This document shows positions 33,918-42,546 of a stretch of DNA of 64,000 nt, piece by piece. How positions within the stretch are numbered: position 1 is the stretch's first letter; every line of letters starts with the position of its first letter. Made by a program: the position numbers and the translations under genes. Below the pieces are notes generated by a model. The model did no database searches, had not been told where the DNA came from, and worked only from the letters and a program-made list of their open reading frames with translations. The DNA is taken from positions 62,001-126,000 of the forward strand of contig JAUQWZ010000028.1 of assembly GCA_030834905.1 (NCBI GenBank). Reading direction: 5' to 3'. This DNA is from Aggregatilineales bacterium. GTDB taxonomy: Bacteria > Chloroflexota > Anaerolineae > Aggregatilineales > Phototrophicaceae.

Positions 33918-35054
33918 ATGCGCTATCGAATACTATGTGTGTTTGTCGCCCTGGCTTTATGTGCGTGTAATCTTTCCAGCAGCGGTGATCGCGAAGAAAA
34001 TATAGCCACGCCGACCACCATCACCTCAGGTCGCCCGGTGGTACAAATCCTATCCCCCCAAAACGGCGCTGAAGTCGTGGTTGATGACGACGTGCTGGTC
34101 AGCGCGAACGCGACTGACGCGGCGGGCGTCACCCGGGTTCAACTGCTCGCCAACGGGCAGGTCGTCAAAACGGTTTCCTCAGAATCGCCATCCGGCGATC
34201 AGGTCTTCAACGCGCTGCTGGACTATACGCCAACCTCCACCGGAACGGTCAGGCTTCAGGTCATCGCCTACCGGGCAGCCATCGCCAGCGAGCCTGCCAC
34301 CGTCGAAATCACGGTGCGCGCCGCGCAGGCGCAGGTGACGGCAACCACAGCTTCGCAGCCCAACGTCCCCATCATCAATCCGAATGACCCAACCTGCCGG
34401 GCGCTGACCAATACCGCGCTCCGTCTGCGCGGCGGTCCGGGCACCAACTATGCCCAGATCGGTCTGCTCAATGCCGGGTCGGTCGTGCCGATCATCGGAC
34501 GAATTGGCTCGAATGAGTGGTGGCAGGTGCGCGTCAATCTAACCATTGGCTGGATCAGCGCTGCCTATACCAGCGTCTATGGCATCTGCAACGGCGTGCC
34601 GATTGTGACGCCGCCAGCAACGCCAACACCAGTGATTACCAATACGGTTGTCCCCACCAGCACGCTCACGCTCACAGCGCCGCCGCCAACCGTCACGCCC
34701 GGTCCTGCCGACCTGCTGGTGACGAACATCGTTGGCTCGAACGTGCTGACGCTGGGCGCGGGCGATGCGCCGGTCACGTCCAGCTACAGCGTGACCATCA
34801 CCAACGCCGGAAGCTCGCCAACCGGTCAGTTCAACAACACAATTGCCGTCAATCCGGGCGGCGCGGCTACGCCGCTGGGCGTCGTCGCCAGCCTTGCGCC
34901 GGGCGAAAGCATCCTGCTGAATGTCAGCCTGACCTTCAGTTCGGCGGGCAACTACACTATTCAGGCACAGGCGGACAGCGACAATCAGGTGACCGAATTG
35001 AGCGAAGTCAACAACGCGGGCGTCTTTAACGTCACCGTCAGCGCCGCGCCGTAG
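33918..35054 (+). CDS. Lipoprotein with Ig-like, SH3b and CARDB domains
   Basis: The 378-residue lipoprotein has a signal with lipobox LCAC (Cys about 19). An Ig-like domain follows (about 43-135; PVVQILSPQNGAEV...D-A-A-G-V-T-R-V-Q-L). Next is a bacterial SH3 domain (about 155-225; LRLRGGPGTNYAQIGLL, W-W-Q-V-R-V, G-W-I). After a Thr/Pro-rich linker comes a CARDB-type beta-sandwich (about 265-378; A-D-L-L-V-T-N-I, L-A-P-G-E-S, E-V-N-N). It should be anchored outside the membrane and bind cell-wall glycans or other surface components. No enzyme domain is visible. Start: ATG 33918 with AGGG just upstream. A strong terminator follows at 35078-35113. Confidence 0.85.
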   Translation: MRYRILCVFVALALCACNLSSSGDREENIATPTTITSGRPVVQILSPQNGAEVVVDDDVLVSANATDAAGVTRVQLLANGQVVKTVSSESPSGDQVFNALLDYTPTSTGTVRLQVIAYRAAIASEPATVEITVRAAQAQVTATTASQPNVPIINPNDPTCRALTNTALRLRGGPGTNYAQIGLLNAGSVVPIIGRIGSNEWWQVRVNLTIGWISAAYTSVYGICNGVPIVTPPATPTPVITNTVVPTSTLTLTAPPPTVTPGPADLLVTNIVGSNVLTLGAGDAPVTSSYSVTITNAGSSPTGQFNNTIAVNPGGAATPLGVVASLAPGESILLNVSLTFSSAGNYTIQAQADSDNQVTELSEVNNAGVFNVTVSAAP

Positions 35055-35077
35055 CCAACAGCGCTTCAGCGAAACAG

Positions 35078-35117
35078 AAACGGGCGAATAGCACAATGGT
35101 TATTCGCCCGTTTTGGG
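35078..35117 (+). terminator. Rho-independent terminator of the SH3/CARDB lipoprotein gene
   Basis: Perfect 13-bp arms (35078-35090 and 35101-35113) with a 10-base loop, ending in a T-run. The core AACGGGCGAATAG is repeated without a partner at about 35211-35223. Confidence 0.8.
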
Positions 35118-35289
35118 TTTTGGTCGGCTTGATTTGCGCTCTGCCCTGAAACTCATCACAATAGCTATCAACTGCGGCTGTCCAGCATCATTCAGCATCT
35201 AAAACGCGCCAAACGGGCGAATAGAGTTCATGCAGATGAGCGTTCCTTAAAGTCTGACGTCAATGGGTTCAGGAAGCAGCGAGGGTCGA

Positions 35290-36792
35290 ATGCGTCACAC
35301 CGTACTGTTTTACAATCCGGTCAGCACTTCCAGAGGTAAACAGCGGCTTCCCCTGTCGCTGCTGTCGGTTGCCGCCGTCATCGCCGACGATTACGAGGTT
35401 GAGTTTATCGACGGAAACCTGCTGCAAAGCAGCGGCACTGATCCGGCGCAGGCGATCATCGACCGCGCGCAAGCCACCGGCGCGAAACTGCTCGCGGTCA
35501 CCGTCATGCCCGGTCCCCAGCTTCGACAGGCGGTTCCAGTCTGCAAGCAGGTCAAAGCCGCCCTGCCCGACCTGACGATTCTGTGGGGCGGCTATTTTCC
35601 GACCCAACACGCCGACGTCATCCTGCGCAGCGATTTTGTCGATTACATCATTCAGGGACAGGGCGAAGCGCCGTTTCGCCAGTTCGTGGACGCGCTGCAT
35701 TACGGCGGCTCAATCCACGACATTCCCTCGCTCGGCTGCCGGAACGACGGCGAGGCGCGAATTAACCCGCGCGCGCCGGTGGTACCGCTGAACAATCTGC
35801 CGCTGTTCCCCTACGACCAGATCGACGTCAGCCGCTACGTGGGCAGCAGCTATCTCGGCACGCGGGTGCTGAATCACAACACCTCGTTTGGCTGCCCGTT
35901 CGCCTGCAACTTCTGCGCTGTCGTCGCGCTGGCAAACCGGCGCTGGATTCCCGAAAGCGCCGAGCGCGTGGCGGGCATCGTCCAAAATCTGTACGACCGC
36001 TGGAACATCAACGGGCTGGAATTTCACGATATGGACTTCTTTGTCAGCGAAAGCCGCAGCGCCGAGTTTGCCGAACGGCTGGCACACTTTGCCGGGGACA
36101 GTATCCGCTGGTGGGCATTGGGGCGGGTAGATACACTGCTGAGTTACAGCGACACCACCTGGCAGAAGATGAAACAAAGCGGCGCGAAGATGATCTTCAT
36201 GGGCGCGGAAAGCGGCGATGACGAAACGCTGAAGCGCATGAACAAGGGCGGCAAGAGCAGCACCAACGCCACGCTGGCACTGGTCGAACGGATGAAACAC
36301 TACGGCATTGTACCCGAACTGTCGTTTGTGCTGGGCAACCCGCCCGACCCACGCGCCGATATCGAAGCGACCATCAGTTTCATCCGCAAAATCAAGCAGA
36401 TCAACCCGGCAACTGAACTGGTGCTGTATATCTACACGCCGGTGCCGCAGGAAGGCAGCATTCTACTTGACGAGGCGACAAAACTCGGCTTTCGCTTCCC
36501 CGAAACGCTGGAAGAATGGGCAGGCGATGAGTGGTCAAAATTCGCCATGCGCCGCGACCCGCACACACCCTGGTTCAAAGACACCGTTCGCAGCCGCGTG
36601 CGCAGCTTCGAGTCGGTCATCAACGCCTACTACCCGACAGTCACCGACACGCGCATGACGGGTCATTACCGCCATCTGCTGCGCGGTTTAAGCGGCTGGC
36701 GCTACAAGCTGAAGTTTTACGACTGGCCCTATGAACTGAAGGCGCTTCAGCGGCTGATACACTATCGCCGCCCGGAGACGACCGGGTTTTAG
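35290..36792 (+). CDS. B12-binding radical SAM protein
   Basis: The 500-residue protein has an N-terminal cobalamin-binding-like domain (about 1-140; VLFYNPVSTSRGKQRLPLSLLSVAAVI, LWGGYFPTQHADV, V-D-Y-I-I-Q-G-Q-G-E), a radical SAM core (about 190-400) with the cluster motif SFGCPFACNFC near 205-213, and a C-terminal helical region ending in R-Y-K-L-K-F-Y-D-W-P-Y. Such class B enzymes methylate or rearrange unactivated carbons, for example in hopanoid, bacteriochlorophyll or secondary metabolism. The substrate cannot be assigned. Start: ATG 35290 with GAGGG upstream. It is flanked by a terminator on the left and a convergent gene on the right, so it is a single-gene unit. Confidence 0.85.
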   Translation: MRHTVLFYNPVSTSRGKQRLPLSLLSVAAVIADDYEVEFIDGNLLQSSGTDPAQAIIDRAQATGAKLLAVTVMPGPQLRQAVPVCKQVKAALPDLTILWGGYFPTQHADVILRSDFVDYIIQGQGEAPFRQFVDALHYGGSIHDIPSLGCRNDGEARINPRAPVVPLNNLPLFPYDQIDVSRYVGSSYLGTRVLNHNTSFGCPFACNFCAVVALANRRWIPESAERVAGIVQNLYDRWNINGLEFHDMDFFVSESRSAEFAERLAHFAGDSIRWWALGRVDTLLSYSDTTWQKMKQSGAKMIFMGAESGDDETLKRMNKGGKSSTNATLALVERMKHYGIVPELSFVLGNPPDPRADIEATISFIRKIKQINPATELVLYIYTPVPQEGSILLDEATKLGFRFPETLEEWAGDEWSKFAMRRDPHTPWFKDTVRSRVRSFESVINAYYPTVTDTRMTGHYRHLLRGLSGWRYKLKFYDWPYELKALQRLIHYRRPETTGF

Positions 36793-36805
36793 AGCCTGTC
36801 CGGAT

Positions 36806-37897
36806 TCAGATGGGCTTTGCCGCGTAGTTGCGGGTGACGATGTCCAGAATCTGTGAGTGCCGGGCAAAAATGACCAGGGTATCCCCTGCTGTGACCGGAA
36901 TGGTATCGCTCGGATGGACTGCGGCGTCGCCTTCTCGTTCGTGCAGCACGATATCCATGTTGTGGCGTTCCTGAAGCATCCCGATGGTGGCACCCTCCAG
37001 AAATGAGCCGCGTTCCACCTTGAGGCGGATCATGCTGTAGTCTACGCCGTGAATGTGCAGCGTCTGGGCGATTTCGATGCCAACGGCTGCCCCGGCGAAG
37101 GCTGGTGCTGACAGATCAGAGGCGCTGAGGACGGCTTCCACGCCCATGAAGCGGTGCAGCTGGCTGGCAAACTGGTTGTCCCACATGCGGACGACGATCC
37201 GCGCTTCCGGGTTAAACTCACGCGCCCGCATGGTGACTTCGAGGTTCAGATAGTCGTCGGACGTGCAGACGACGAAGGCGCGGGCGTGCTGCAAACCGGC
37301 TTTCTCAAGCATCAGCGGCAGCCTGCCATCGCCCACCACGCAGGGCACGCCGAGTCCGCTGAGTTCGTTGTCAAGATCGTCCGGCAGAGTCAGATTAATG
37401 GCGACGACCTCAAAGCCCATCTCCGACAGCGTGCGGATGACGCGCAGCCCCACATGCCCAACGCCCAGCACCACCACGTGATTCCGGTAAGTAGATGCCA
37501 CAGCTTCCTCCCAGTTTCGCCTGCGCTCGCCACGATTGAAGAACAGGCGCACGAAATCGACCACGCCGCGCCCGACCACGTAGACGCCAAGCGCTGGCAT
37601 GGCATACCAGAACGCCATCAGATAAGGCTCTGGCGGCAGCTCGGTCGCCGTTTCCAGAACCATCAGTGTCAGCATAATATAGGGCAGGTCAACGTAAGGC
37701 AGGCGCGGGTGTCCCGCATAGACCAGCAGTTCGCCGTACAGCCAACCGCCGCCAAACACGGAGACGACAAAGACGATAATTGGGATGCGGAACTCGCGCC
37801 AGAGGGCAGAAGTATCGCGCCACAGAGCGCGCAGAGTCCGAGAAAGTCGATCAAGCCGCCGCTGACCGCGCGGCAGCACCAATTGAATATTTGTCAA
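36806..37897 (-). CDS. TrkA-domain (RCK) channel-like protein with degenerate pore
   Basis: The 363-residue protein has two membrane helices (about 38-58 and 95-117), then a TrkA_N/RCK domain (about 138-260) with HVVVLGVGHVGLRV (G-x-G-x-x-G), then a TrkA_C domain (about 275-355; SMIRLKVERGSFLEGATIG). This is the layout of bacterial two-helix potassium channels such as MthK. The pore loop between the helices reads VLETATELPPEPY, with no T-V-G-Y-G filter, so potassium selectivity is doubtful. TrkA_C domains can bind c-di-AMP, and this genome makes it (cdaA). Start: TTG 37897, with GGGG inside a small hairpin seven bases upstream. Convergent with the radical SAM gene. Confidence 0.8.
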   Translation of the reverse strand: MTNIQLVLPRGQRRLDRLSRTLRALWRDTSALWREFRIPIIVFVVSVFGGGWLYGELLVYAGHPRLPYVDLPYIMLTLMVLETATELPPEPYLMAFWYAMPALGVYVVGRGVVDFVRLFFNRGERRRNWEEAVASTYRNHVVVLGVGHVGLRVIRTLSEMGFEVVAINLTLPDDLDNELSGLGVPCVVGDGRLPLMLEKAGLQHARAFVVCTSDDYLNLEVTMRAREFNPEARIVVRMWDNQFASQLHRFMGVEAVLSASDLSAPAFAGAAVGIEIAQTLHIHGVDYSMIRLKVERGSFLEGATIGMLQERHNMDIVLHEREGDAAVHPSDTIPVTAGDTLVIFARHSQILDIVTRNYAAKPI

Positions 37898-37902
37898 TCA
37901 CT

Positions 37903-37921
37903 GCCCCCTGTCTACGGGGGC
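37903..37921 (-). promoter_or_regulatory. GC hairpin overlapping the ribosome-binding region of the channel gene
   Basis: GCCCCC and GGGGGC pair around a 7-base loop, directly before the TTG start at 37897. The right arm on the minus strand holds the only purine-rich ribosome-binding sequence, so the hairpin could limit translation. Confidence 0.35.
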
Positions 37922-37936
37922 AGATTGTAACACGGG

Positions 37937-38587
37937 TTAATAGAACTTCATGACGATATCGCCGATGACGTTTGCCGCCTGTTCAGCGCTGCCCACCGCG
38001 TGGAACATGTGGCGGTAGATTTCGCGCAGCTTGAGCATATTGACGACATCCTTGAGGCTGCGCGGTTCGTCAAACAGTTTTGCCAGCGCTTCGGCGTACA
38101 GCACTTCCATCTGGTTTTCGATGGCTTTCACCCGCAGCGCGTGGGCATCCGCCACATTCGGATGATGCTCCAGCCGTTCAATCGCCAGCCGAATTTCTTC
38201 GGCGCTGTTGTGCAGCATGGTCGCCATACGGTTCAGATATTCGTTGGGCAGCACCGCCAGGATATCCATTTCATTGGTGGTCGAAAACGCATAGTCCAGC
38301 ACGTCGTCAATGGCGCGTGACAGGGCGAACAGGTCTTCGCGGTCAATCGGCGTCACAAAGGTGCGGTTTAGCTCGTCAATCAGAATGCGCCGGATCTCAT
38401 CCGCCTGTTTTTCGAGCGCCTGCACTCGATTCGCGTTCTTCTTGTTCGGTTTTTCCATATACTCAAGCAGCGCTTCTGTTCCCAGAACGACAATCGACGC
38501 CTGTTCGCGCAGCCGATCAATGAAGCGGTTGGGGCGGCGCTGAAACAGGCTGCGAATCCGCTGTCTGGTGCCGGAAAGCATATTCAT
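37937..38587 (-). CDS. DUF47/PhoU-like phosphate transport accessory protein
   Basis: The 216-residue all-helical cytoplasmic protein matches the DUF47 (Pit accessory, YkaA) family: an N-terminal basic stretch, then long helices with A-L-E-K-Q-A-D-E-I-R-R, F-V-T-P-I-D-R-E-D-L-F-A-L-S-R-A-I-D-D-V-L-D-Y, and an E-x-x-Y-x-E-A-L C-terminal half. The E/D-x-x-x-D clusters bind metal in PhoU-like folds. It overlaps the pit stop by four bases (ATGA), showing translational coupling. In other bacteria the pair works as a low-affinity phosphate uptake system with this protein regulating the permease. GGAG lies eight bases before the ATG. Confidence 0.9.
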   Translation of the reverse strand: MNMLSGTRQRIRSLFQRRPNRFIDRLREQASIVVLGTEALLEYMEKPNKKNANRVQALEKQADEIRRILIDELNRTFVTPIDREDLFALSRAIDDVLDYAFSTTNEMDILAVLPNEYLNRMATMLHNSAEEIRLAIERLEHHPNVADAHALRVKAIENQMEVLYAEALAKLFDEPRSLKDVVNMLKLREIYRHMFHAVGSAEQAANVIGDIVMKFY

Positions 38588-39582
38588 GAAAGCACTCCTT
38601 CAATCAGGCGGTATGCCACCGCGCCGACTACTGCCGCAATAGGGATCGTCATGATCCACCCCAACGCAATGATCTGAACAACACTCCAGCGCACTTTTCG
38701 GACGCGCTCAGCCCCGCCCGCGCCGATAATCGCCGACGTAATGACCTGCGACCCGCTGACGGGCGCGCCGAGCAAAGACGCGACCAGGATGACAGTTCCC
38801 GATGCTACCTGAGCGCCAAACCCGTGTATGGGACGAATTTTGTAGAACTTACCGCCCAGCGTGTGGATTAACCGCCAGCCACCAACAACCGCGCCGAAGC
38901 CGATGGCTCCGGCGCAGAAAATGACTACCCAAGCCGGTACGGCGAAAGCATCCAGATAGCCGGTCGCGATCAACCCCAGCATGACCACGCCGATCAGCTT
39001 CTGACCGTCATTCGCGCCAAACGAAATCGCCATCAGTGCCGCCGCCAGCACCTGCCCGCGCTTAAACCAGCGGTTGATGTGGGGCGTTGCCGACGCGCTG
39101 CCCCAGTACGACAGGCGCACCAGCCAGTAACCCGCGATCAGACCGAGAATGGGCGATAAAAAAAGACCCAGCAGCGTCTTGGTCAGTCCGGTTGAGATGA
39201 TGGCATCGCTGCCGTAACCCGCCCAGACCGCGCCGACCAGCGCCCCTACCAACGCCTGCGAGATACTGCTTGGAAGGCGCAGCCAGAGGGTGAAGGCGCT
39301 CCAGACAATCGCGCCAGACAGTCCGGCGATGACGACGGTGGCGGACGTCGCTTCCTGAGTGATCAGTTCGCTGCCAAGCGTGCTGGCGACAGCAATGCCC
39401 AGTACAAACGGACCGGCGAAAAGACCGAAAGCAGCCAAACCCAGCGCCTGGCGTGGTCCCAGCGCGCGCGACGAAATCACGGTGGCGACGATGCTGGCGG
39501 AGCCATGCATACCATTGAGGATTCCATATATCAGCGTCAGCGCGAGGACAGCGACAATGTATGACAGCATCCAGCAGCCCAT
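38584..39582 (-). CDS. pit: Low-affinity inorganic phosphate transporter
   Basis: The 332-residue membrane permease of the PiT family moves phosphate with a cation. It has about ten predicted helices in two homologous halves. Each half carries the family signature: N-terminal G-I-L-N-G-M-H-G-S-A-S-I-V-A-T (N/D-G-x-x-D/G) and C-terminal A-I-S-F-G-A-N-D-G-Q-K, plus G-A-P-V-S-G-S-Q-V-I-T-S. The first signature has H-G where many members have N-D. It is cotranscribed with the DUF47 gene. A promoter TTGAAT-17-TACACT with spaced TTAA repeats lies just upstream; an ATG at 39570 is a possible alternative start. Confidence 0.92.
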   Translation of the reverse strand: MGCWMLSYIVAVLALTLIYGILNGMHGSASIVATVISSRALGPRQALGLAAFGLFAGPFVLGIAVASTLGSELITQEATSATVVIAGLSGAIVWSAFTLWLRLPSSISQALVGALVGAVWAGYGSDAIISTGLTKTLLGLFLSPILGLIAGYWLVRLSYWGSASATPHINRWFKRGQVLAAALMAISFGANDGQKLIGVVMLGLIATGYLDAFAVPAWVVIFCAGAIGFGAVVGGWRLIHTLGGKFYKIRPIHGFGAQVASGTVILVASLLGAPVSGSQVITSAIIGAGGAERVRKVRWSVVQIIALGWIMTIPIAAVVGAVAYRLIEGVLS

Positions 39583-39882
39583 CAGTTACATTAAAGCAAA
39601 GTTAAGTGTACTTTAAATTGCTTAATAATTCAAGAATAACTATTGAAATGTTAAGGTTGCCCTATCGGTTCTACGGAAGGTCAGCCGCGCGCCTGTGTGC
39701 AAACTGTATAAGGGCTGAAAGCAGCGCCGATTTCCCTGTGGATTTCAACAACTGATGCCTGCATGTTGTCTATTTTCACCAAAGCGCTGTCTCAAACTTT
39801 ATCAACTCTCTCCATTAATTTTGTCACTTTATGACGATAAACTGGATTTTTCGTCATTTACATGCGCCAAGTGAAGGTAACT
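39583..39882. other. 300-base intergenic region between pit and glnA
   Basis: The region is AT-rich and holds the pit promoter near its left end and, for glnA, a TGTATAAG at 39705-39712 and a GTCActttaTGAC dyad near 39825-39837. No gene is visible. Confidence 0.4.
39605..39633 (-). promoter_or_regulatory. Promoter of pit with spaced TTAA half-sites
   Basis: On the minus strand TTGAAT (39633-39628), a 17-bp spacer and TACACT (39610-39605). TTAA steps at 39602, 39613 and 39622 fall roughly one helical turn apart and could be a response-regulator site; this is a guess. Confidence 0.45.
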
Positions 39883-41304
39883 ATGACCACACTGCTCCGC
39901 GATTTCCTGGAAATCCCCTACGATCAACTGGAAGAACTCAACCTCGAAGCCAAGGCGCTGCGTCTCGCCCGCACTGCGCCCGATGTGATGCGCGAAGAGC
40001 GCATGAAGTACCTGACCGACGAAAAGCGCATCAAGGCGGTCACCGTCTGCTTCACCGATCTTGAAGGTCGGCTGCACATGCTCGATTACGACAAGAAGTT
40101 CCTGCTGAAAGCGGCGGATAACCTTACCTTCGACGGATCATCGGTGCGCGGCTTCTCGCAGCAGTCCGAATCCGACCTGCGTCTGGGCATTGACTGGTCG
40201 GCGTTCTACTGGGTGCCGTCGGACGTATTTGGACCGGGCAAAGTGCTGGTGTTTGGCGAAGTTCATGCGCGCAACGGCAGCCTGTATACCGCCGACCTGC
40301 GCTGTATGCTGAAGCGCTACACCGCCGATCAGTACGAGAAGAACGGCTATACCTTCAACCTGTCCAACGAAATTGAAGGCTTCGTCTTCCGTGGTCGTCA
40401 TGCCGAGCAAATGTTTGTCGAAACCAGCCAGTTTGAGCTGGTATCCACGGGCGGCTACTATCACTCGCTCCCCGGAGACACGCTGCGGAGGTTCATTGAC
40501 CATGCGGCGGAAGTGCAGCGGGCAATGGGCTTCTCCAACGAGAAGGATCATCCTGAGGTCGCGCCGTCGCAGTTTGAGATGAACTATTCCCACGCGGAAG
40601 CGCTGGTCGCCGCCGATCAGGTTCAGCTTTATAAGCTGGTCAGCCGTCAGGTCGCCCGCCAGTTGGATTTAACCGCCAGCTTCCTGCCCAAGCCGGTCAC
40701 CGGCGTGAACGGCAGCGGTATGCACACCAACATGTCGGTTTCCAGCAACGGCGACAACCTGTTTTATGAGGAAGACGGAAAGGACGGCGTCTCCACCTTC
40801 GCCTGGGATTTCGTCCAGCGCATCCTGAATGCCGCGCGCGACATTTGCCTGGTGCTGAACCCAAGCGTCAACGCCTACCGCCGCCTCGACCCGCACTATG
40901 AAGCCCCAAACCAGATCAAGGCATCGCCAATTGATCGCGGCAGCATGGTGCGCATCCCGATTGGCAACTCCAGCTCAGCACGCATCGAAGTGCGCTCCAT
41001 CGCGCCAGACACGAATCCCTATCTGGTGGTGTACACGCTGTTCAAGGCAGGGCTTGAGGGCAGCGGCGCCGGTGACGTGGCGCCGGATGCCATTCTGCCG
41101 GACAACATTTATGACGCGCTGGACGATTTTGAAGCCAGTGAATTTGTGAAGGGCATTCTCGGCTGCGACGTGGCGGAAAAGTACGCCGGACTCAAGCGCG
41201 CCTCGGCGGATCGCTGCCCGCGCCTGCTCGGCAGCCGCATCAAGCGCGCCGAAGTCCGCTTCCATCACGAAGTGACCAACCAACTGCTGTGGAACAATTT
41301 CTAG
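39883..41304 (+). CDS. glnA: Glutamine synthetase, type I-like
   Basis: This ATP-dependent enzyme makes glutamine from glutamate and ammonia. The 473 residues show a beta-grasp N-domain ending in NLTFDGSSVRGF, and catalytic-domain motifs E-I-E-G-F, H-P-E-V-A-P-S-Q-F-E-M-N-Y, and N-G-S-G-M-H-T-N-M-S. The later part reads Y-E-A-P-N-Q-I-K-A-S-P-I-D-R-G-S-M-V-R-I-P followed by S-A-R-I-E-V-R. The N-Q-I-K form differs from enteric GlnA and resembles a divergent GSI subgroup. The adenylylation site N-L-Y-D-L-P is not seen, so covalent control by GlnE is unlikely. Start: ATG 39883 with GAAGG six bases upstream. It is a single gene and the palindrome at 41327 follows. Confidence 0.9.
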   Translation: MTTLLRDFLEIPYDQLEELNLEAKALRLARTAPDVMREERMKYLTDEKRIKAVTVCFTDLEGRLHMLDYDKKFLLKAADNLTFDGSSVRGFSQQSESDLRLGIDWSAFYWVPSDVFGPGKVLVFGEVHARNGSLYTADLRCMLKRYTADQYEKNGYTFNLSNEIEGFVFRGRHAEQMFVETSQFELVSTGGYYHSLPGDTLRRFIDHAAEVQRAMGFSNEKDHPEVAPSQFEMNYSHAEALVAADQVQLYKLVSRQVARQLDLTASFLPKPVTGVNGSGMHTNMSVSSNGDNLFYEEDGKDGVSTFAWDFVQRILNAARDICLVLNPSVNAYRRLDPHYEAPNQIKASPIDRGSMVRIPIGNSSSARIEVRSIAPDTNPYLVVYTLFKAGLEGSGAGDVAPDAILPDNIYDALDDFEASEFVKGILGCDVAEKYAGLKRASADRCPRLLGSRIKRAEVRFHHEVTNQLLWNNF

Positions 41305-41326
41305 CGATATAGGGCAGCCATTGTGC

Positions 41327-41353
41327 GGGGGCGCAGGCACGCTGCGCCCCTAC
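41327..41353. repeat. Intergenic palindrome of the GTAGGGG family
   Basis: Perfect 9-bp arms GGGGCGCAG (41328-41336) and CTGCGCCCC (41342-41350) with loop GCACG, followed by TAC. It lies between convergent glnA and the APH-family gene and its right arm runs into the stop codon of the latter. Confidence 0.65.
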
Positions 41354-42381
41354 CTCACGCCCCACCGCAGTTCCCCCGGCAGCTTCTCTTCTGCCCTGAA
41401 CGCGATTTCCACCACCTGGTTCGGCTGAAACTGGCTGGTGAGCTGGCGCAGTCCTTCGGCGCGATCCTGACTTTCTCCCTCTGTCAAAAGTATTTGCTCA
41501 CAGTAGGCGGCAATATCCTGCACGATCCGTTCATGCCGGTAATATGCCAGCGCCACGATATCGATCTGCGTTTCACCGTAGCCCTGATAAAACAGCGCTT
41601 CCTCCGGCGAGCGTCGGCTCCCATACAGACCGCCGCCGACAAACATCAGATCGCGCTCTTTGGGCGCATAGGTGAGCGTGTCCCAATCGACCACGTACAG
41701 CGCCCCGTCGGCGCTGATCAGCACATTCCAGGCGTGAATGTCGGCATGACACAGCACAAATGGCAGCGCGCGCGCCCGCAGAATGGCGGCTAAGCGTTCC
41801 GCCTGCCCGACAAGGCGGCTGATGATCTCGCGCTTTGCTTTCAGGAAAGCCGCCATTTCAGCCGAAACAGGATCTGAATAAGTGGCGCTCTCAATCTCCG
41901 TCTGAAACTGCCGGACGATGTCGCGCCACTGCGGCGAGTACGTTTCTCTCTGGATACGCTCGATCAACCCCGAAGGCATTCTGGCGGTGTGAATGGCTTT
42001 GAGGGTCTGCCCCAGTTCAATCCACTGTTGATCGGTCAGTCCCGCTTCAACGCCGTTGCGCCCGTCGATAAATGGTGAGACTGTGACCCAGTACGCCTCC
42101 AGATCCGCCCACAACTGCCCTGACCGCGTCGCTATCGGCGCGATGATCTGCCGTATACCCTGATCGTGGAGCAGTTTGGGGATCTGCACCGTCAGTTCGT
42201 CAAAGACGCCGCCCCGGAGCTTGACAAACCAGGACATGCCTTCCTCTGTGACAGCGCGATAGACGGCGGTGTTGCGGTCTGCGCCCAGCGGCAGAAACGT
42301 AACCTCTGCCGCCTTCAGCCCATATTCAGCGCGTAAACAGTCGATGATCTGGTCGTCTGGCAGGTCTGGCTTTTCGAGCAT
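41350..42381 (-). CDS. Aminoglycoside phosphotransferase (APH) family kinase
   Basis: The 343-residue cytoplasmic small-molecule kinase has an N-lobe with F-V-K-L-R-G (ATP Lys, about 54) and a C-lobe with the Brenner motif FVLCHADIHAWNVLI (catalytic Asp, about 214-228) and the DFG-equivalent YVVDWD (about 235). The motifs are intact. The length and the H-A-D-I-H form recall spectinomycin 9-phosphotransferase-like and homoserine/choline kinase-like members, but no single substrate can be assigned; antibiotic resistance should not be assumed. Start: ATG 42381, chosen because GGGA is seven bases upstream (an ATG six bases earlier abuts it). It lies downstream of gcvPB on the same strand behind a large inverted repeat. 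Confidence 0.8.
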   Translation of the reverse strand: MLEKPDLPDDQIIDCLRAEYGLKAAEVTFLPLGADRNTAVYRAVTEEGMSWFVKLRGGVFDELTVQIPKLLHDQGIRQIIAPIATRSGQLWADLEAYWVTVSPFIDGRNGVEAGLTDQQWIELGQTLKAIHTARMPSGLIERIQRETYSPQWRDIVRQFQTEIESATYSDPVSAEMAAFLKAKREIISRLVGQAERLAAILRARALPFVLCHADIHAWNVLISADGALYVVDWDTLTYAPKERDLMFVGGGLYGSRRSPEEALFYQGYGETQIDIVALAYYRHERIVQDIAAYCEQILLTEGESQDRAEGLRQLTSQFQPNQVVEIAFRAEEKLPGELRWGVR

Positions 42382-42412
42382 GGTCATTCCCGTTGATCAC
42401 CACGAATGAAAA

Positions 42413-42434
42413 GGGCGAGTTTCACAACCCGCCC
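42413..42434. repeat. Intergenic palindrome of the GTAGGGG family
   Basis: GGGCGAGTT and AACCCGCCC pair with one mismatch around a TCAC loop, just upstream of the APH-family gene. Confidence 0.45.
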
Positions 42435-42468
42435 CTGTTTTCCAGCTACTGCAATGTGTGGCTTCGCA

Positions 42469-42534
42469 CCTCACCCCTACTCACTTCGTTCGTTTTCCTT
42501 CTCCACTGAGTGGAGAGGGGATTAAGGGGTGAGG
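42469..42534. repeat. Nested inverted repeat after gcvPB
   Basis: Outer 10-bp arms CCTCACCCCT (42469-42478) and AGGGGTGAGG (42525-42534) enclose an inner hairpin TCTCCACT/AGTGGAGA (42500-42516). It may terminate the gcv operon, 13 bases from the gcvPB stop. Confidence 0.6.
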
Positions 42535-42546
42535 TTTAGCCGTACG

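Noticed and set aside
41350..42381. Calling the APH-family gene an antibiotic resistance gene
   Set aside because: The fold family includes many metabolic kinases and nothing in the context points to resistance.
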